A DNA stretch of 64,000 nucleotides from Grimontia hollisae CIP 101886 (GTDB lineage: Bacteria; Pseudomonadota; Gammaproteobacteria; Enterobacterales; Vibrionaceae): NCBI RefSeq assembly GCF_000176515.1, contig NZ_ADAQ01000011.1, positions 372,001-436,000 on the forward strand. The letters run 5' to 3'. Both the position numbers and the translations under genes were made by a program. Position 1 is the stretch's first letter. Each line of letters begins with the position of its first letter. A model generated the notes under the pieces. It was not told where the DNA came from. It worked only from the letters and a program-made list of their open reading frames with translations, and did not search any database. Shown piece by piece: positions 1 through 9,363 of the stretch.

Positions 1-2
1 AT

Positions 3-578
3 AAAATGACTTTTAACGGTAAAGCGGCCCATGCAGGCAATGAGCCACAGAAAGGCCGTAGTGCAATTTCAGAGATGGCACACTGGATTGTCGCAATCAA
101 TGAAATGACCAACTTTGAATCCGGAACGACACTGAACGTGGGCGTGGTAAACGGTGGTGCAGGCGCAAACATTGTCCCTGAACATGCAGAAGCCATCGTT
201 GATGTCCGTTTCTGGGATAACGATGAATATGACGCTATCCACCAGAAAATTCATGCCATGACTGAAACGCCATTTATTGATGGCGTAAGCATTGTGCTTG
301 AGCGCGAAGCGTACAAACCTTCCATGGTGCCAAGCGATAAAACCGAAGCACTGATGGCGCTGGTTGAAGAAACGGGACGTGAACTGGGTATCGACATTAC
401 CTGGCAAGCCGTTGGCGGCGGTTCAGACGCCAACCTGACTGCGGTTTTGGGTATTCCAACGCTGGATGGCCTTGGTCCTGTCGGTGCCGGTTTCCACAGT
501 GACGATGAATATCTGGAACTGGATTCTATCGCCCCACGCATCGAGCTGTTAAAGCGCGTGATCACCAAACTGGCTTAA
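3..578 (+). CDS. M20 family metallopeptidase, C-terminal part (gene cut by window edge)
   Basis: The reading frame is open from the first bases and ends at TAA; the ATG at 6 lies inside the gene, because the protein begins in the M20 dimerisation domain (GKAAHAGNEPQKG motif). Later motifs are GGGSDAN, which in this family precedes the catalytic metal site, and GPVGAGFHSDDEYL, whose His is a usual zinc ligand. The architecture fits carboxypeptidase G2-like enzymes that remove C-terminal Glu or similar residues, but the N-terminal half with most metal ligands lies outside the window. The substrate is therefore not known. A strong hairpin follows 20 bases after the stop. Confidence 0.85.
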   Translation, partial: KMTFNGKAAHAGNEPQKGRSAISEMAHWIVAINEMTNFESGTTLNVGVVNGGAGANIVPEHAEAIVDVRFWDNDEYDAIHQKIHAMTETPFIDGVSIVLEREAYKPSMVPSDKTEALMALVEETGRELGIDITWQAVGGGSDANLTAVLGIPTLDGLGPVGAGFHSDDEYLELDSIAPRIELLKRVITKLA

Positions 579-598
579 TGGGTACGTTGGGCATAAAC

Positions 599-622
599 AA
601 AGGGCGCCTCTGCGCCCTTTGG
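599..622. terminator. Intrinsic terminator between M20 peptidase and dctM
   Basis: A 9-bp perfect stem (AAAGGGCGC / GCGCCCTTT) closes a CTCT loop, with T-rich sequence on both sides. It lies between convergent genes, so it probably serves both. Confidence 0.8.
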
Positions 623-651
623 TCGTTTTATCAGGCTCTGTTATTGCCTTG

Positions 652-2055
652 TCACGAATTGTACCCGCGTAACGAGTCGAGATAATCCGGCAGGAACAAC
701 GAAATCTGCGGAATGTAAGTGATAAGGATAAGGAAGATCAGCAACAGACCAAGCCAAGGCAGCGCCGCCTTGATTGCCCAGCCCATGCTTTCACCCGTTA
801 TCCCAGCAGTTACAAACAGGTTGAGGCCAACCGGTGGGGTCAACATGCCAATTTCCATGTTCACCACCATGATAATGCCCAAATGGATCGGGTCGATACC
901 CAGCTGTGTCGCGATCGGAAACAGGATCGGTGCCATGATCAGCAAGATGGCTGACGGCTCCATAAAGTTACCCGCGATCAGCAGCAAAATATTCACCACT
1001 ATAAGGAAACCCCAGGCCGGTAATCCCCAGGCAACAATCGCTTCAGCAATGGTATGCGGGATACGTTCAGTGGTCAGCACATGGGCAAATAACATCGCAT
1101 TGGCGATGATAAACAACAGCATAATGCTGACTTTTGCTGCATCACGAACCACATGGTTCACTTCCTTGTCGGTGAACGATTTCACCATCACCACAGGTAA
1201 CGCTGCCATGTTACGTACAAGCATCACAACGGTCCCTTCGCCTTCTTTGCGCCATGGGGTATGTTTTAGTGGCCCAATGTCGCGATACCCCCAGACACTC
1301 ACCAACCATGCATAGACAGCGGCCACAGACGCCGCTTCAGTAGGGCTGGCTACCCCGCCGTAAATCGAGCCAAGCACAATGATGATCAGCATCAGACCGC
1401 CAAGTGCGCGCAGACCCGAGCGAGCCAGAACCCCCACTCCCGGGAAAGGCTGCGATGGCAACCCCTTAATACGGGCAACGATATAAATGGCCAACATCAG
1501 GATGCCGCCCATCATCAGGCCCGGAATAAAGCCTGCCATAAACATACGGGAAGCAGACACTTCCGTCGCTGCGGCATACACCAGCATCACGATGGAAGGA
1601 GGGATCAGGATCCCGAGCGTACCGGCATTGGCGATCACGCCAGCCGCAAAGGCTTTGGGGTAACCCGCTTTCACCATGCCGACAATCACAATAGAACCAA
1701 TCGCGGCAACAGTTGCAGGCGAACTGCCTGACACCGCGGCAAACAGCATACAGGCCATAACCGATGCCATCGCCAACCCACCGCGGACATGGCCAACCGA
1801 ATCAATGGCAAAATTGATCAGCCTGCGCGCCACGCCCCCTGTCGACAGAAACGCCGAGGAGAGAATAAAAAACGGGATAGCCAGCAAGGTATAGTGTTCG
1901 CTGGTTGCTTCAAAAAGCTTGAGTGCAATCGATGCCAGCGAATCGTTGGAAAACATCAGGATGGTTGCCACGCTTGACAAGCCCAGTGCAATGGCAATCG
2001 GCATGCCCATAAACATGCAAAGGAACAGCAATCCAAACAGTACGGCAATGGTCAT
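652..2055 (-). CDS. dctM: TRAP transporter large permease DctM
   Basis: 467 residues, almost entirely transmembrane segments. It is the large membrane subunit that couples Na+ entry to solute uptake in tripartite ATP-independent periplasmic (TRAP) transporters. The conserved DctM blocks are GSSPATVAAIG near residues 109-120, NAGTLGILIPPSIVML near 143-158, and the C-terminal MLTPPVGLNLFV near 404-415. A hydrophilic loop at about residues 264-300 makes it longer than compact DctM proteins of about 425 residues. Its ATG overlaps the dctQ stop by four bases (ATGA), so the two permease subunits are translationally coupled. With DctP it probably imports C4-dicarboxylates such as malate, succinate or fumarate; the substrate is inferred from similarity of the whole set. 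Confidence 0.93.
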   Translation of the reverse strand: MTIAVLFGLLFLCMFMGMPIAIALGLSSVATILMFSNDSLASIALKLFEATSEHYTLLAIPFFILSSAFLSTGGVARRLINFAIDSVGHVRGGLAMASVMACMLFAAVSGSSPATVAAIGSIVIVGMVKAGYPKAFAAGVIANAGTLGILIPPSIVMLVYAAATEVSASRMFMAGFIPGLMMGGILMLAIYIVARIKGLPSQPFPGVGVLARSGLRALGGLMLIIIVLGSIYGGVASPTEAASVAAVYAWLVSVWGYRDIGPLKHTPWRKEGEGTVVMLVRNMAALPVVMVKSFTDKEVNHVVRDAAKVSIMLLFIIANAMLFAHVLTTERIPHTIAEAIVAWGLPAWGFLIVVNILLLIAGNFMEPSAILLIMAPILFPIATQLGIDPIHLGIIMVVNMEIGMLTPPVGLNLFVTAGITGESMGWAIKAALPWLGLLLIFLILITYIPQISLFLPDYLDSLRGYNS

Positions 2056-2609
2056 TTGTTTTGCTCCTCCCGGCTTTCCATTTCCTTGGTCACCTCTTCG
2101 GCAAGGTGCATGCTTTCCTTGGCTTCATCCACCAGCCCAAAACCGGCACGGGAACCGGTCAATACCTCATAGCCAATGGTGAGAACCCGAAGGGTCAGCA
2201 GGCCAAAGCCGAGGATAAGGCAAGACATCGCCTTCCATTTTTCAACCGGCAAATCTTCCATTTCAATGCCGATCATTTTCATTTTGCTCAGATAGACCCA
2301 CGAGCCATAAATGAACAACCCGCAATAAACCAGGCACAATGCAAGCGCAAGCAGGGTGACTGCTTTTTGCGCAGTTGGCGAAAGGTGTTTGATAGCAGCA
2401 TCGACACCGATATGTGCCCCTTCCCTGAGTCCCCAGGATGCGCCCATAAGAACCAGCCAAGCGGAAAGGTAGAGCGTCAGCTCCTGCGCCCAGAGCAGCC
2501 CTTCATTGAAGAAGAAGCGCAGCACCACTTCAAAAAACACCAGCAGCGTCATAGTCACCAGAAGAAGCCCTATCGCCCCTTCTTCAAAACGGTGTAATAA
2601 CCTAGCCAT
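2052..2609 (-). CDS. dctQ: TRAP transporter small permease DctQ
   Basis: 185 residues with four predicted membrane helices and the typical DctQ arrangement, including LWAQELTLYLSAWLVLMGAS near residues 39-58. It is the small membrane subunit that pairs with DctM to form the TRAP membrane complex. It begins at an ATG with GGGAG upstream. It is separated from dctP by a strong hairpin terminator, so it should be made in lower amounts than the binding protein. The C-terminal tail beyond residue 160 is charged and looks non-membrane. Confidence 0.9.
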   Translation of the reverse strand: MARLLHRFEEGAIGLLLVTMTLLVFFEVVLRFFFNEGLLWAQELTLYLSAWLVLMGASWGLREGAHIGVDAAIKHLSPTAQKAVTLLALALCLVYCGLFIYGSWVYLSKMKMIGIEMEDLPVEKWKAMSCLILGFGLLTLRVLTIGYEVLTGSRAGFGLVDEAKESMHLAEEVTKEMESREEQNK

Positions 2610-2620
2610 TTCATACTCCC

Positions 2621-2656
2621 AAATAAAAAGCCCGGCCGGAATTCCCTGGCCGGGCT
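2621..2656 (-). terminator. Intercistronic terminator/attenuator between dctP and dctQ
   Basis: AGCCCGGCC (2629-2637) pairs perfectly with GGCCGGGCT (2648-2656). On the minus strand the hairpin is followed by TTTTTATTT. It lies between the dctP stop and the dctQ start, where partial termination would give more binding protein than permease. Confidence 0.85.
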
Positions 2657-2663
2657 ACAACAT

Positions 2664-4003
<1,340 letters not shown>

Positions 4004-6508
4004 TCACGGCACGAATATCTTTTTTTCCGCCGACAATGCCTTAAAACTGACACTGTAAATATCGCTCTCTCGCAGTGGTTTACCAATGTGCCCTTGCATT
4101 CCATTGCTGATGCAGCGCCAAATATCGTCTTTCAATACATTGGCCGTCATTGCCACAATAGGTGTACGTTGGTTGAAGTTGTCACTTGCCCGGATTCGCC
4201 GGGTCGCTTCAAGGCCATCCATCATTGGCATCTGGATATCCATAAAGATAATGTCATAACCGTGAGTCGACGCTTTTTCAACAGCAGATACACCATCGGT
4301 CGCTTTATCAACAGTAAAGCCAAACTTTTCCAACATCTTTTCAGCAATCATCAGGTTAATGGTGTTATCTTCCACCAGAAGACAGTGTTTCCCGGCAAAC
4401 GCATTGTTGTGTTGCTTCAGCAATTCGCGGCCCTTTACGTCAGTACTGTCTTTTTCTATTTGCAGCGGAAGAAAAACGTTAAATACACTACCCCGCCCTA
4501 ATTCACTCTCAACAGAAATCGTGCCCCCCATCAGGTCGACCAACTGCTTGGTGATCGCCAGCCCGAGTCCAGAACCGCCAAACTGACGTGTCGTCGACGT
4601 GTCTGCTTGCTGGAATTCATCAAAAATCATGTTGTGCTTCTCCGGCGCAATCCCCACACCGGTATCAGAGACACGAAGACAAACACCTGTGTATCCCCCC
4701 TGCTCTTTTCGCATCGAAATACTGAAACTGACCACACCAGTTTCAGTAAATTTGAGCGCATTGGAGACCAGATTTAGCATAACTTGCTCAATGCGGTGCG
4801 CATCGCCAAGAAAATACCGGGGGCAGGTATCCTCATAACGGAATTCAAAGGCCAGCTGGGGTTTATTGTTTATAGTCGGCAGCATCAGGTCATGCACATA
4901 TTTGCCCAGTTTCTCCAGATCAAAGGGCGCTTCTTCAAGCTTCAAGTGGTTAGATTCCATTTTGCTGAAATCAAGAAGGTCATTGATCAATGCCATTAAC
5001 CCCCTGGAAGAGTGGGCAATCACTGACAAGTACTCCGCCTGCCTGGCAGACATAGGTTCATCCTGCATCAGTGAAGCCGCTCCGAGGATGCCGTTCATTG
5101 GGGTGCGTATTTCATGGCTGATGTTGGCAAGGAACAATTGCTTGGCCCGTGCCGCCTTAATCGCCCGTTCCCTTGCATCAACAAGGCTCGCGCTAAGCTG
5201 GTTAAACGCTGATACCAACATGCCAAGCTCATCTTTTTCCCGATAATCAATCGGTGAATAAGGCTCATCCGGGTTCTTTTGGGTCAGGGCATTACGGACC
5301 CGTGCCATTGGCCGGACAATTTGGATGTGGATCGAAACATAGGTAATACAGACCAAAACAATGGCCACCAATGCCATGGCAAAGAAGAGGTCGTTTTTCA
5401 GCTGCGTCGCTTCCACCAGCAAAAGCCTCTCGGGCAATGATCCCACCAGTGTCCAATTGCTATCAGGCAAGATACGCCCGAAGACCAGAGTCGTTTCATC
5501 AAGAATGGGATCGTCTTCCAACCGGTGAATAAAAAGTCTTTCTGTGCTCCGGAACACAGAGGGATTCGGGATAAGGCCCGAAGCAACAGAAACAGCATAT
5601 CCTAAGTCAATTTCCGGTGATGCCGACGCGATGGCTTTGGCAAGACTCACCACATTAGGATTACCCTGTCCAAGCAGGCGTTCGACTTGTATTGCCTGAC
5701 TGATCACCAGTGCCAGCTCAGCAAAATTCGGTACCGTAGTGGTGATGTCCTTCATGCTGGGTAATGGGCTCAATAAAGGGTTTGCTGCATATGTTGCTTC
5801 GGGGAAAGACATCATGGCGCCACTTCGATCCAGCATCAGCATGTAGCCACCCAGCTTTTCCCCACTCCGAGTCAAGAAGGTTTGTAACCGCGCCAACTTT
5901 ACATCAATGGTCACCACACCCACAAAACGTCCTCCCGTAAACATGGGGACAGCACACGTTACCATGGGTTCGTTGGTATACGGGTCAATATAGGAGCGCG
6001 ACCAATATGCACTGTCACGGGCATATCGAACAGGGGCATACCATTCTGACAATTGGTAGGGGATAGCTTCGGGTTTATTGTAATCGTGAATACGGTAAAA
6101 CACGCCTTCGTCATCAAGGGCAATAAAGACAGACGCTTTGATTTTCTTATCATCGTAAAGGTAGGGTTCTGGCCAAAAACCGCCACTGGCAACCACATCC
6201 CGTATATTTGGGTTGCTTAACATGTTCGCCAGTTTTTGCTCAATCGCCACATCCCTGTCATCCAGTGACAGGGATTCCGCCAACGACAGCGCCACGGTAC
6301 TCACACTGTTAGATAACTGCCCGAGACTCTGTGCGACCGTTTCCACCTGTGCTTCCACTCGCTGGTTGGCACTTTCCCTCACCATGCTGTTACCTGTGGT
6401 ATCCAACACGTAAACAATCGTGATAACAACAACAGCCAGCATCATGCCCAGAATCCAGAGGGCTTTGAAACTCATGGTTTTATAGAATGGAACATCCTTT
6501 TCAAACAT
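4004..6508 (-). CDS. Hybrid sensor histidine kinase (dCache-HAMP-HisKA-HATPase-REC)
   Basis: 834 residues. Membrane helix at 16-36, a large periplasmic dCache-like sensor to about 370, a second helix at about 375-396, a HAMP region, HisKA with SHEIRTPMNG (phospho-acceptor His465), HATPase boxes NLVSNALKF, DTGVGI and GGSGLGLAI, and a receiver domain with LLVEDN, FMDIQMP (Asp757) and Lys810. No Hpt or output domain is fused. The gene immediately upstream (9 bases apart) encodes a membrane-anchored Hpt protein, so phosphate would pass His465 to Asp757 to that Hpt. dctPQM lies next downstream, which suggests, but does not prove, that the sensor responds to the transported acid. No output response regulator was seen in the window. 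Confidence 0.9.
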   Translation of the reverse strand: MFEKDVPFYKTMSFKALWILGMMLAVVVITIVYVLDTTGNSMVRESANQRVEAQVETVAQSLGQLSNSVSTVALSLAESLSLDDRDVAIEQKLANMLSNPNIRDVVASGGFWPEPYLYDDKKIKASVFIALDDEGVFYRIHDYNKPEAIPYQLSEWYAPVRYARDSAYWSRSYIDPYTNEPMVTCAVPMFTGGRFVGVVTIDVKLARLQTFLTRSGEKLGGYMLMLDRSGAMMSFPEATYAANPLLSPLPSMKDITTTVPNFAELALVISQAIQVERLLGQGNPNVVSLAKAIASASPEIDLGYAVSVASGLIPNPSVFRSTERLFIHRLEDDPILDETTLVFGRILPDSNWTLVGSLPERLLLVEATQLKNDLFFAMALVAIVLVCITYVSIHIQIVRPMARVRNALTQKNPDEPYSPIDYREKDELGMLVSAFNQLSASLVDARERAIKAARAKQLFLANISHEIRTPMNGILGAASLMQDEPMSARQAEYLSVIAHSSRGLMALINDLLDFSKMESNHLKLEEAPFDLEKLGKYVHDLMLPTINNKPQLAFEFRYEDTCPRYFLGDAHRIEQVMLNLVSNALKFTETGVVSFSISMRKEQGGYTGVCLRVSDTGVGIAPEKHNMIFDEFQQADTSTTRQFGGSGLGLAITKQLVDLMGGTISVESELGRGSVFNVFLPLQIEKDSTDVKGRELLKQHNNAFAGKHCLLVEDNTINLMIAEKMLEKFGFTVDKATDGVSAVEKASTHGYDIIFMDIQMPMMDGLEATRRIRASDNFNQRTPIVAMTANVLKDDIWRCISNGMQGHIGKPLRESDIYSVSFKALSAEKKIFVP

Positions 6509-6517
6509 GTTCTATCC

Positions 6518-7813
6518 TTAAGATGCCGTTATTTTATTGGCATTTTCTATCTCTTTCTGCACGGTCTGGATCGTGACACAAAGGAGCTTTTCAAACTGCT
6601 TTATGTCATTTTCTCCAATCCATTCGCCGTTGCGTAACCGGTTCTCTACCTGAACACAGCACTGCTGAAGTGCCTCTGCGCCAATATTCCCGGCCACGCC
6701 TTTGATATTGTGAATCAGGGTGCGGGCACGGGCCAGTTCACCAGCATTAACATGCTCTCTCAGTGTCTTGGCATCATTTTGATGCTCAGCCACAAACATG
6801 GTCAACACCGCGTCCATGGCATCGTTATCACCTTCCAACTGCTCTTTCAACACCGCGGGTTCAAACACTGGCTCCAGAGGTTCAACAAACGTACCCCCCC
6901 CTGTACTGTCACGTGTTTTCATATCAGAACTGTCTTCGTGTGTGGTGGTGACGGTTTGTGAACTGGCCTTGCCATGACGGAAAGAGAAAAAAAGCAGGCC
7001 AATAAGAAAACCAAACGCAATAAACATAGACGTCATGGTTTGATCGAGCAGTAGCAGTGTCCGGGTCGTCCAGTAACTTTGCTGCTGGGTGATAGAGCGG
7101 ACAAATTGGTGATTAGTTACCGCATCCACACTGTCCAGTTGCCGGCTCAGGCGCTCAAGCCCTGCGTATAACTCAAAAAGCGTATTGTGTTTCATTCCAG
7201 CTGGCATTTGGGAAAACGCGTTTTCGAGTTCCCCGACAAAATTGTTAAACCGGGCAATCCGGTTTTGGCTTTCGACATCATTGAGACCTTGCAATTCGAA
7301 CAAGAGGTAACTGCTTATGCCTTGTAGCAAACCTTTCAACGCTGGATCGCGGGCGCTGTCATTGAGTTGTTTGAGTTGTTTGAGTTGTTCCGTTACAACA
7401 GAGATGGAGTAAATAGATGCCAGCAGGTTATCGACATCTTCAACAAAGGCATCCGCTTCCAGCAATGTTGCCTGTATATCATCCCAGTGGTCTTCAATGG
7501 CATAGGATTTGGTGCGCAGCAATAGATAACGGAAGTGCTGCACTTCTTTCTCAAGCTGAAGTAGCTCACTACGTTGGTTAATCATTGACGCAGACACCGT
7601 CTGGCGCAGTTGCTGAGCAGCATTGTTTAGCGTGACGATGTGCCCGGCATGGGCACGGGTATGGTTCATGTTGGAATAGGAAAACAACGCAAAGATCACT
7701 GCGGCCACAAACCCACCCCAAAATAACAGGAGCAGACCACTAACACGGCGACGAAATCGCTTTGTTGAAAGGAAAAGTTTGTTTAATCCAAGCTGTTGAA
7801 GCGGTGGGATCAC
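6518..7813 (-). CDS. Membrane-anchored Hpt (histidine phosphotransfer) protein
   Basis: 431 residues starting at a GTG with AAGGA upstream. A membrane helix (about 24-46) is followed by a helical, probably periplasmic region to about 255, a second helix at about 265-283, a Ser/Thr-rich linker, and a C-terminal Hpt domain with IHNIKGVAGNIGA, whose His368 is the expected phosphorylation site. Stand-alone Hpt modules relay phosphate between a hybrid kinase receiver and a response regulator; one tied to the membrane with its own extracytoplasmic helical region is less usual. It is the first gene of a pair with the hybrid kinase. A TTGAGTTGT triplet repeat lies inside the gene at 7362-7388. Confidence 0.8.
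   Translation of the reverse strand: MIPPLQQLGLNKLFLSTKRFRRRVSGLLLLFWGGFVAAVIFALFSYSNMNHTRAHAGHIVTLNNAAQQLRQTVSASMINQRSELLQLEKEVQHFRYLLLRTKSYAIEDHWDDIQATLLEADAFVEDVDNLLASIYSISVVTEQLKQLKQLNDSARDPALKGLLQGISSYLLFELQGLNDVESQNRIARFNNFVGELENAFSQMPAGMKHNTLFELYAGLERLSRQLDSVDAVTNHQFVRSITQQQSYWTTRTLLLLDQTMTSMFIAFGFLIGLLFFSFRHGKASSQTVTTTHEDSSDMKTRDSTGGGTFVEPLEPVFEPAVLKEQLEGDNDAMDAVLTMFVAEHQNDAKTLREHVNAGELARARTLIHNIKGVAGNIGAEALQQCCVQVENRLRNGEWIGENDIKQFEKLLCVTIQTVQKEIENANKITAS
7362..7388 (-). repeat. Three tandem 9-bp repeats inside the Hpt gene
   Basis: TTGAGTTGT occurs three times without interruption and keeps the frame, encoding a repeated Leu-Lys-Gln pattern in the periplasmic helical region. Slippage here would change the length by three residues. 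Confidence 0.8.
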
Positions 7814-7950
7814 AGTCAGTCCTTTGGGTTGAAATACAGTTTCGGGACGAAGGGACGGAATACAGTGTCCAAAGTTTTTACAGTAGTTTCTTTTAACTTA
7901 GGCAATTTATCTTGGTTTGCAAACACACTTTTACAAAGTTGCATATATAA

Positions 7951-7989
7951 AAACGCACCATGAAACACCGCACACCTGTTTCATGGTGC
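7951..7989 (-). terminator. Terminator of yejK
   Basis: A 13-bp perfect stem (7955-7967 with 7977-7989) is followed on the minus strand by GTTTTTATATA. It lies just beyond the yejK stop. Confidence 0.85.
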
Positions 7990-7999
7990 TTGCACAACC

Positions 8000-9013
8000 T
8001 TACTCGTCGACGTTCAAACGGCGTGTCAATTGGTCACGAAGGTTGGGCGGCGTACCTTTAATGGTCAAGGTATCGGTCTCCTGATCATAGAAAATGCGCT
8101 CGCCCAACAACATGCTGTCAAAGTTGATGGAAAGGCCACCACCACCGCCCACAAATTTGGTCAGTTTACGCATCGATGTGCGATCTGCCGGGAAGCTTTC
8201 CTCCAGCTCATACCCCTGTTCGGTCGCAAACTGGTAAAAGTCAACACCTTGAGCATTAGGTGGCAATTCGCTGGCAAGCTCCTTCACCACCACTTCATCA
8301 CCCGACTGAAGTTGACCGTTACAGTAGTCGTAGACCTGTTTGCGGTATTGCTGCTTCTCTTCTTTATCCAAGCGTGAGTCTGCACAATAGTCTTCCACGG
8401 CTTGCATCAGCACAAGGTTTTGTTGCTTTGCGTCCATCCCTACTTCTGCCTGCATAAAGTCCAGAAAGAAATCTGCTACTTTGCGGCCCACACGGCCTTT
8501 GATATACGTTAGGTAACGGTTCGAATCTGCGTCACTTTCCCAGGTTGACAAATCGATCCGTGCAGCAATATCCATTCTGGCGACGTCAAGGTAGTCCGTA
8601 CTGCTGATTTCAAGATCGTCAGTGACCTTCATACTGGCTTTTGACTCTAATAAGCCGATAAAAAGATATTCCGTCGCCAACGAGCGATATTCTGCAATCA
8701 CCAGCACCCCTTCCTGTGCAAAAGGGTATTTTGATAATTCATTCTTCAGGCGCTCAGCTGACTGTGTAGAGAAATCCAGAAAGGCCATTTCCTGTTTGCG
8801 GCAGGCTTTCAACCACCCACAGAATTCACTCTCCTCAGCAAACTGACCAAAGCCTTTTCCTGCTTTCGCGTTATACACGCGGTGGATTTCGCTGATAAGA
8901 TTTTCCGTGGAAGGTGAATGGGTTAACAGTTGATCTCTCAGTTGAACAACCAGCGTGTCTTCACCCTCTTTCTTGATTTGGTGAAGAATTACGTTTGAAA
9001 GCGTGAGGCTCAT
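8000..9013 (-). CDS. yejK: Nucleoid-associated protein YejK (NdpA family)
   Basis: 337 residues from the ATG at 9013; an in-frame ATG four codons earlier is possible, but E. coli YejK begins at the equivalent MSL. The NdpA family binds the nucleoid and double-stranded DNA; its exact role is unsettled. Conserved parts seen are EFCGWLKACRKQEMAFLDFS, YLTYIKGRVGRKVADFFLDF, and the C-terminal ELEESFPADRTSMRKLTKF through IKGTPPNLRDQL. It is divergent from yejL with 76 bases between, so the two share a promoter region, as in E. coli. Confidence 0.93.
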   Translation of the reverse strand: MSLTLSNVILHQIKKEGEDTLVVQLRDQLLTHSPSTENLISEIHRVYNAKAGKGFGQFAEESEFCGWLKACRKQEMAFLDFSTQSAERLKNELSKYPFAQEGVLVIAEYRSLATEYLFIGLLESKASMKVTDDLEISSTDYLDVARMDIAARIDLSTWESDADSNRYLTYIKGRVGRKVADFFLDFMQAEVGMDAKQQNLVLMQAVEDYCADSRLDKEEKQQYRKQVYDYCNGQLQSGDEVVVKELASELPPNAQGVDFYQFATEQGYELEESFPADRTSMRKLTKFVGGGGGLSINFDSMLLGERIFYDQETDTLTIKGTPPNLRDQLTRRLNVDE

Positions 9014-9089
9014 AATTGAAAACATTTTTCGTCAGACTAGAGTGTGGGGTATTATACGCGGCTTCTATTGACACAAGACAAGAGTTTCT

Positions 9090-9308
9090 ATGCCTGTTAC
9101 TTCTAAATATCAAGATAAAAACGTTGAACAGATCCTGGGAGATGTGGTCAATGTTCTTGAAAAGCACAAAGTCTCTACTGATCTGTCGTTGATGGTGGTT
9201 GGCAATATCGCGACCAATATCATTAACAACAACTTACCTGCCGCACAACGCAAAGTGATTGCGGAAAAATTTGCTCAAGCTCTGCTGTCTTCTATCGATA
9301 CAGAGTAA
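9090..9308 (+). CDS. yejL: YejL family protein (DUF1414)
   Basis: 72 residues, the usual length for this small conserved family. The block [20 protein letters not shown] matches E. coli YejL closely. Function is not known; it always sits with yejK and yejM. No signal peptide or membrane helix. Confidence 0.92.
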   Translation: MPVTSKYQDKNVEQILGDVVNVLEKHKVSTDLSLMVVGNIATNIINNNLPAAQRKVIAEKFAQALLSSIDTE

Positions 9309-9363
9309 ATAAACCGCGCCAACAATTTACGCGCAGTGGAATAAAGAGAAGAATTGACCCTAT

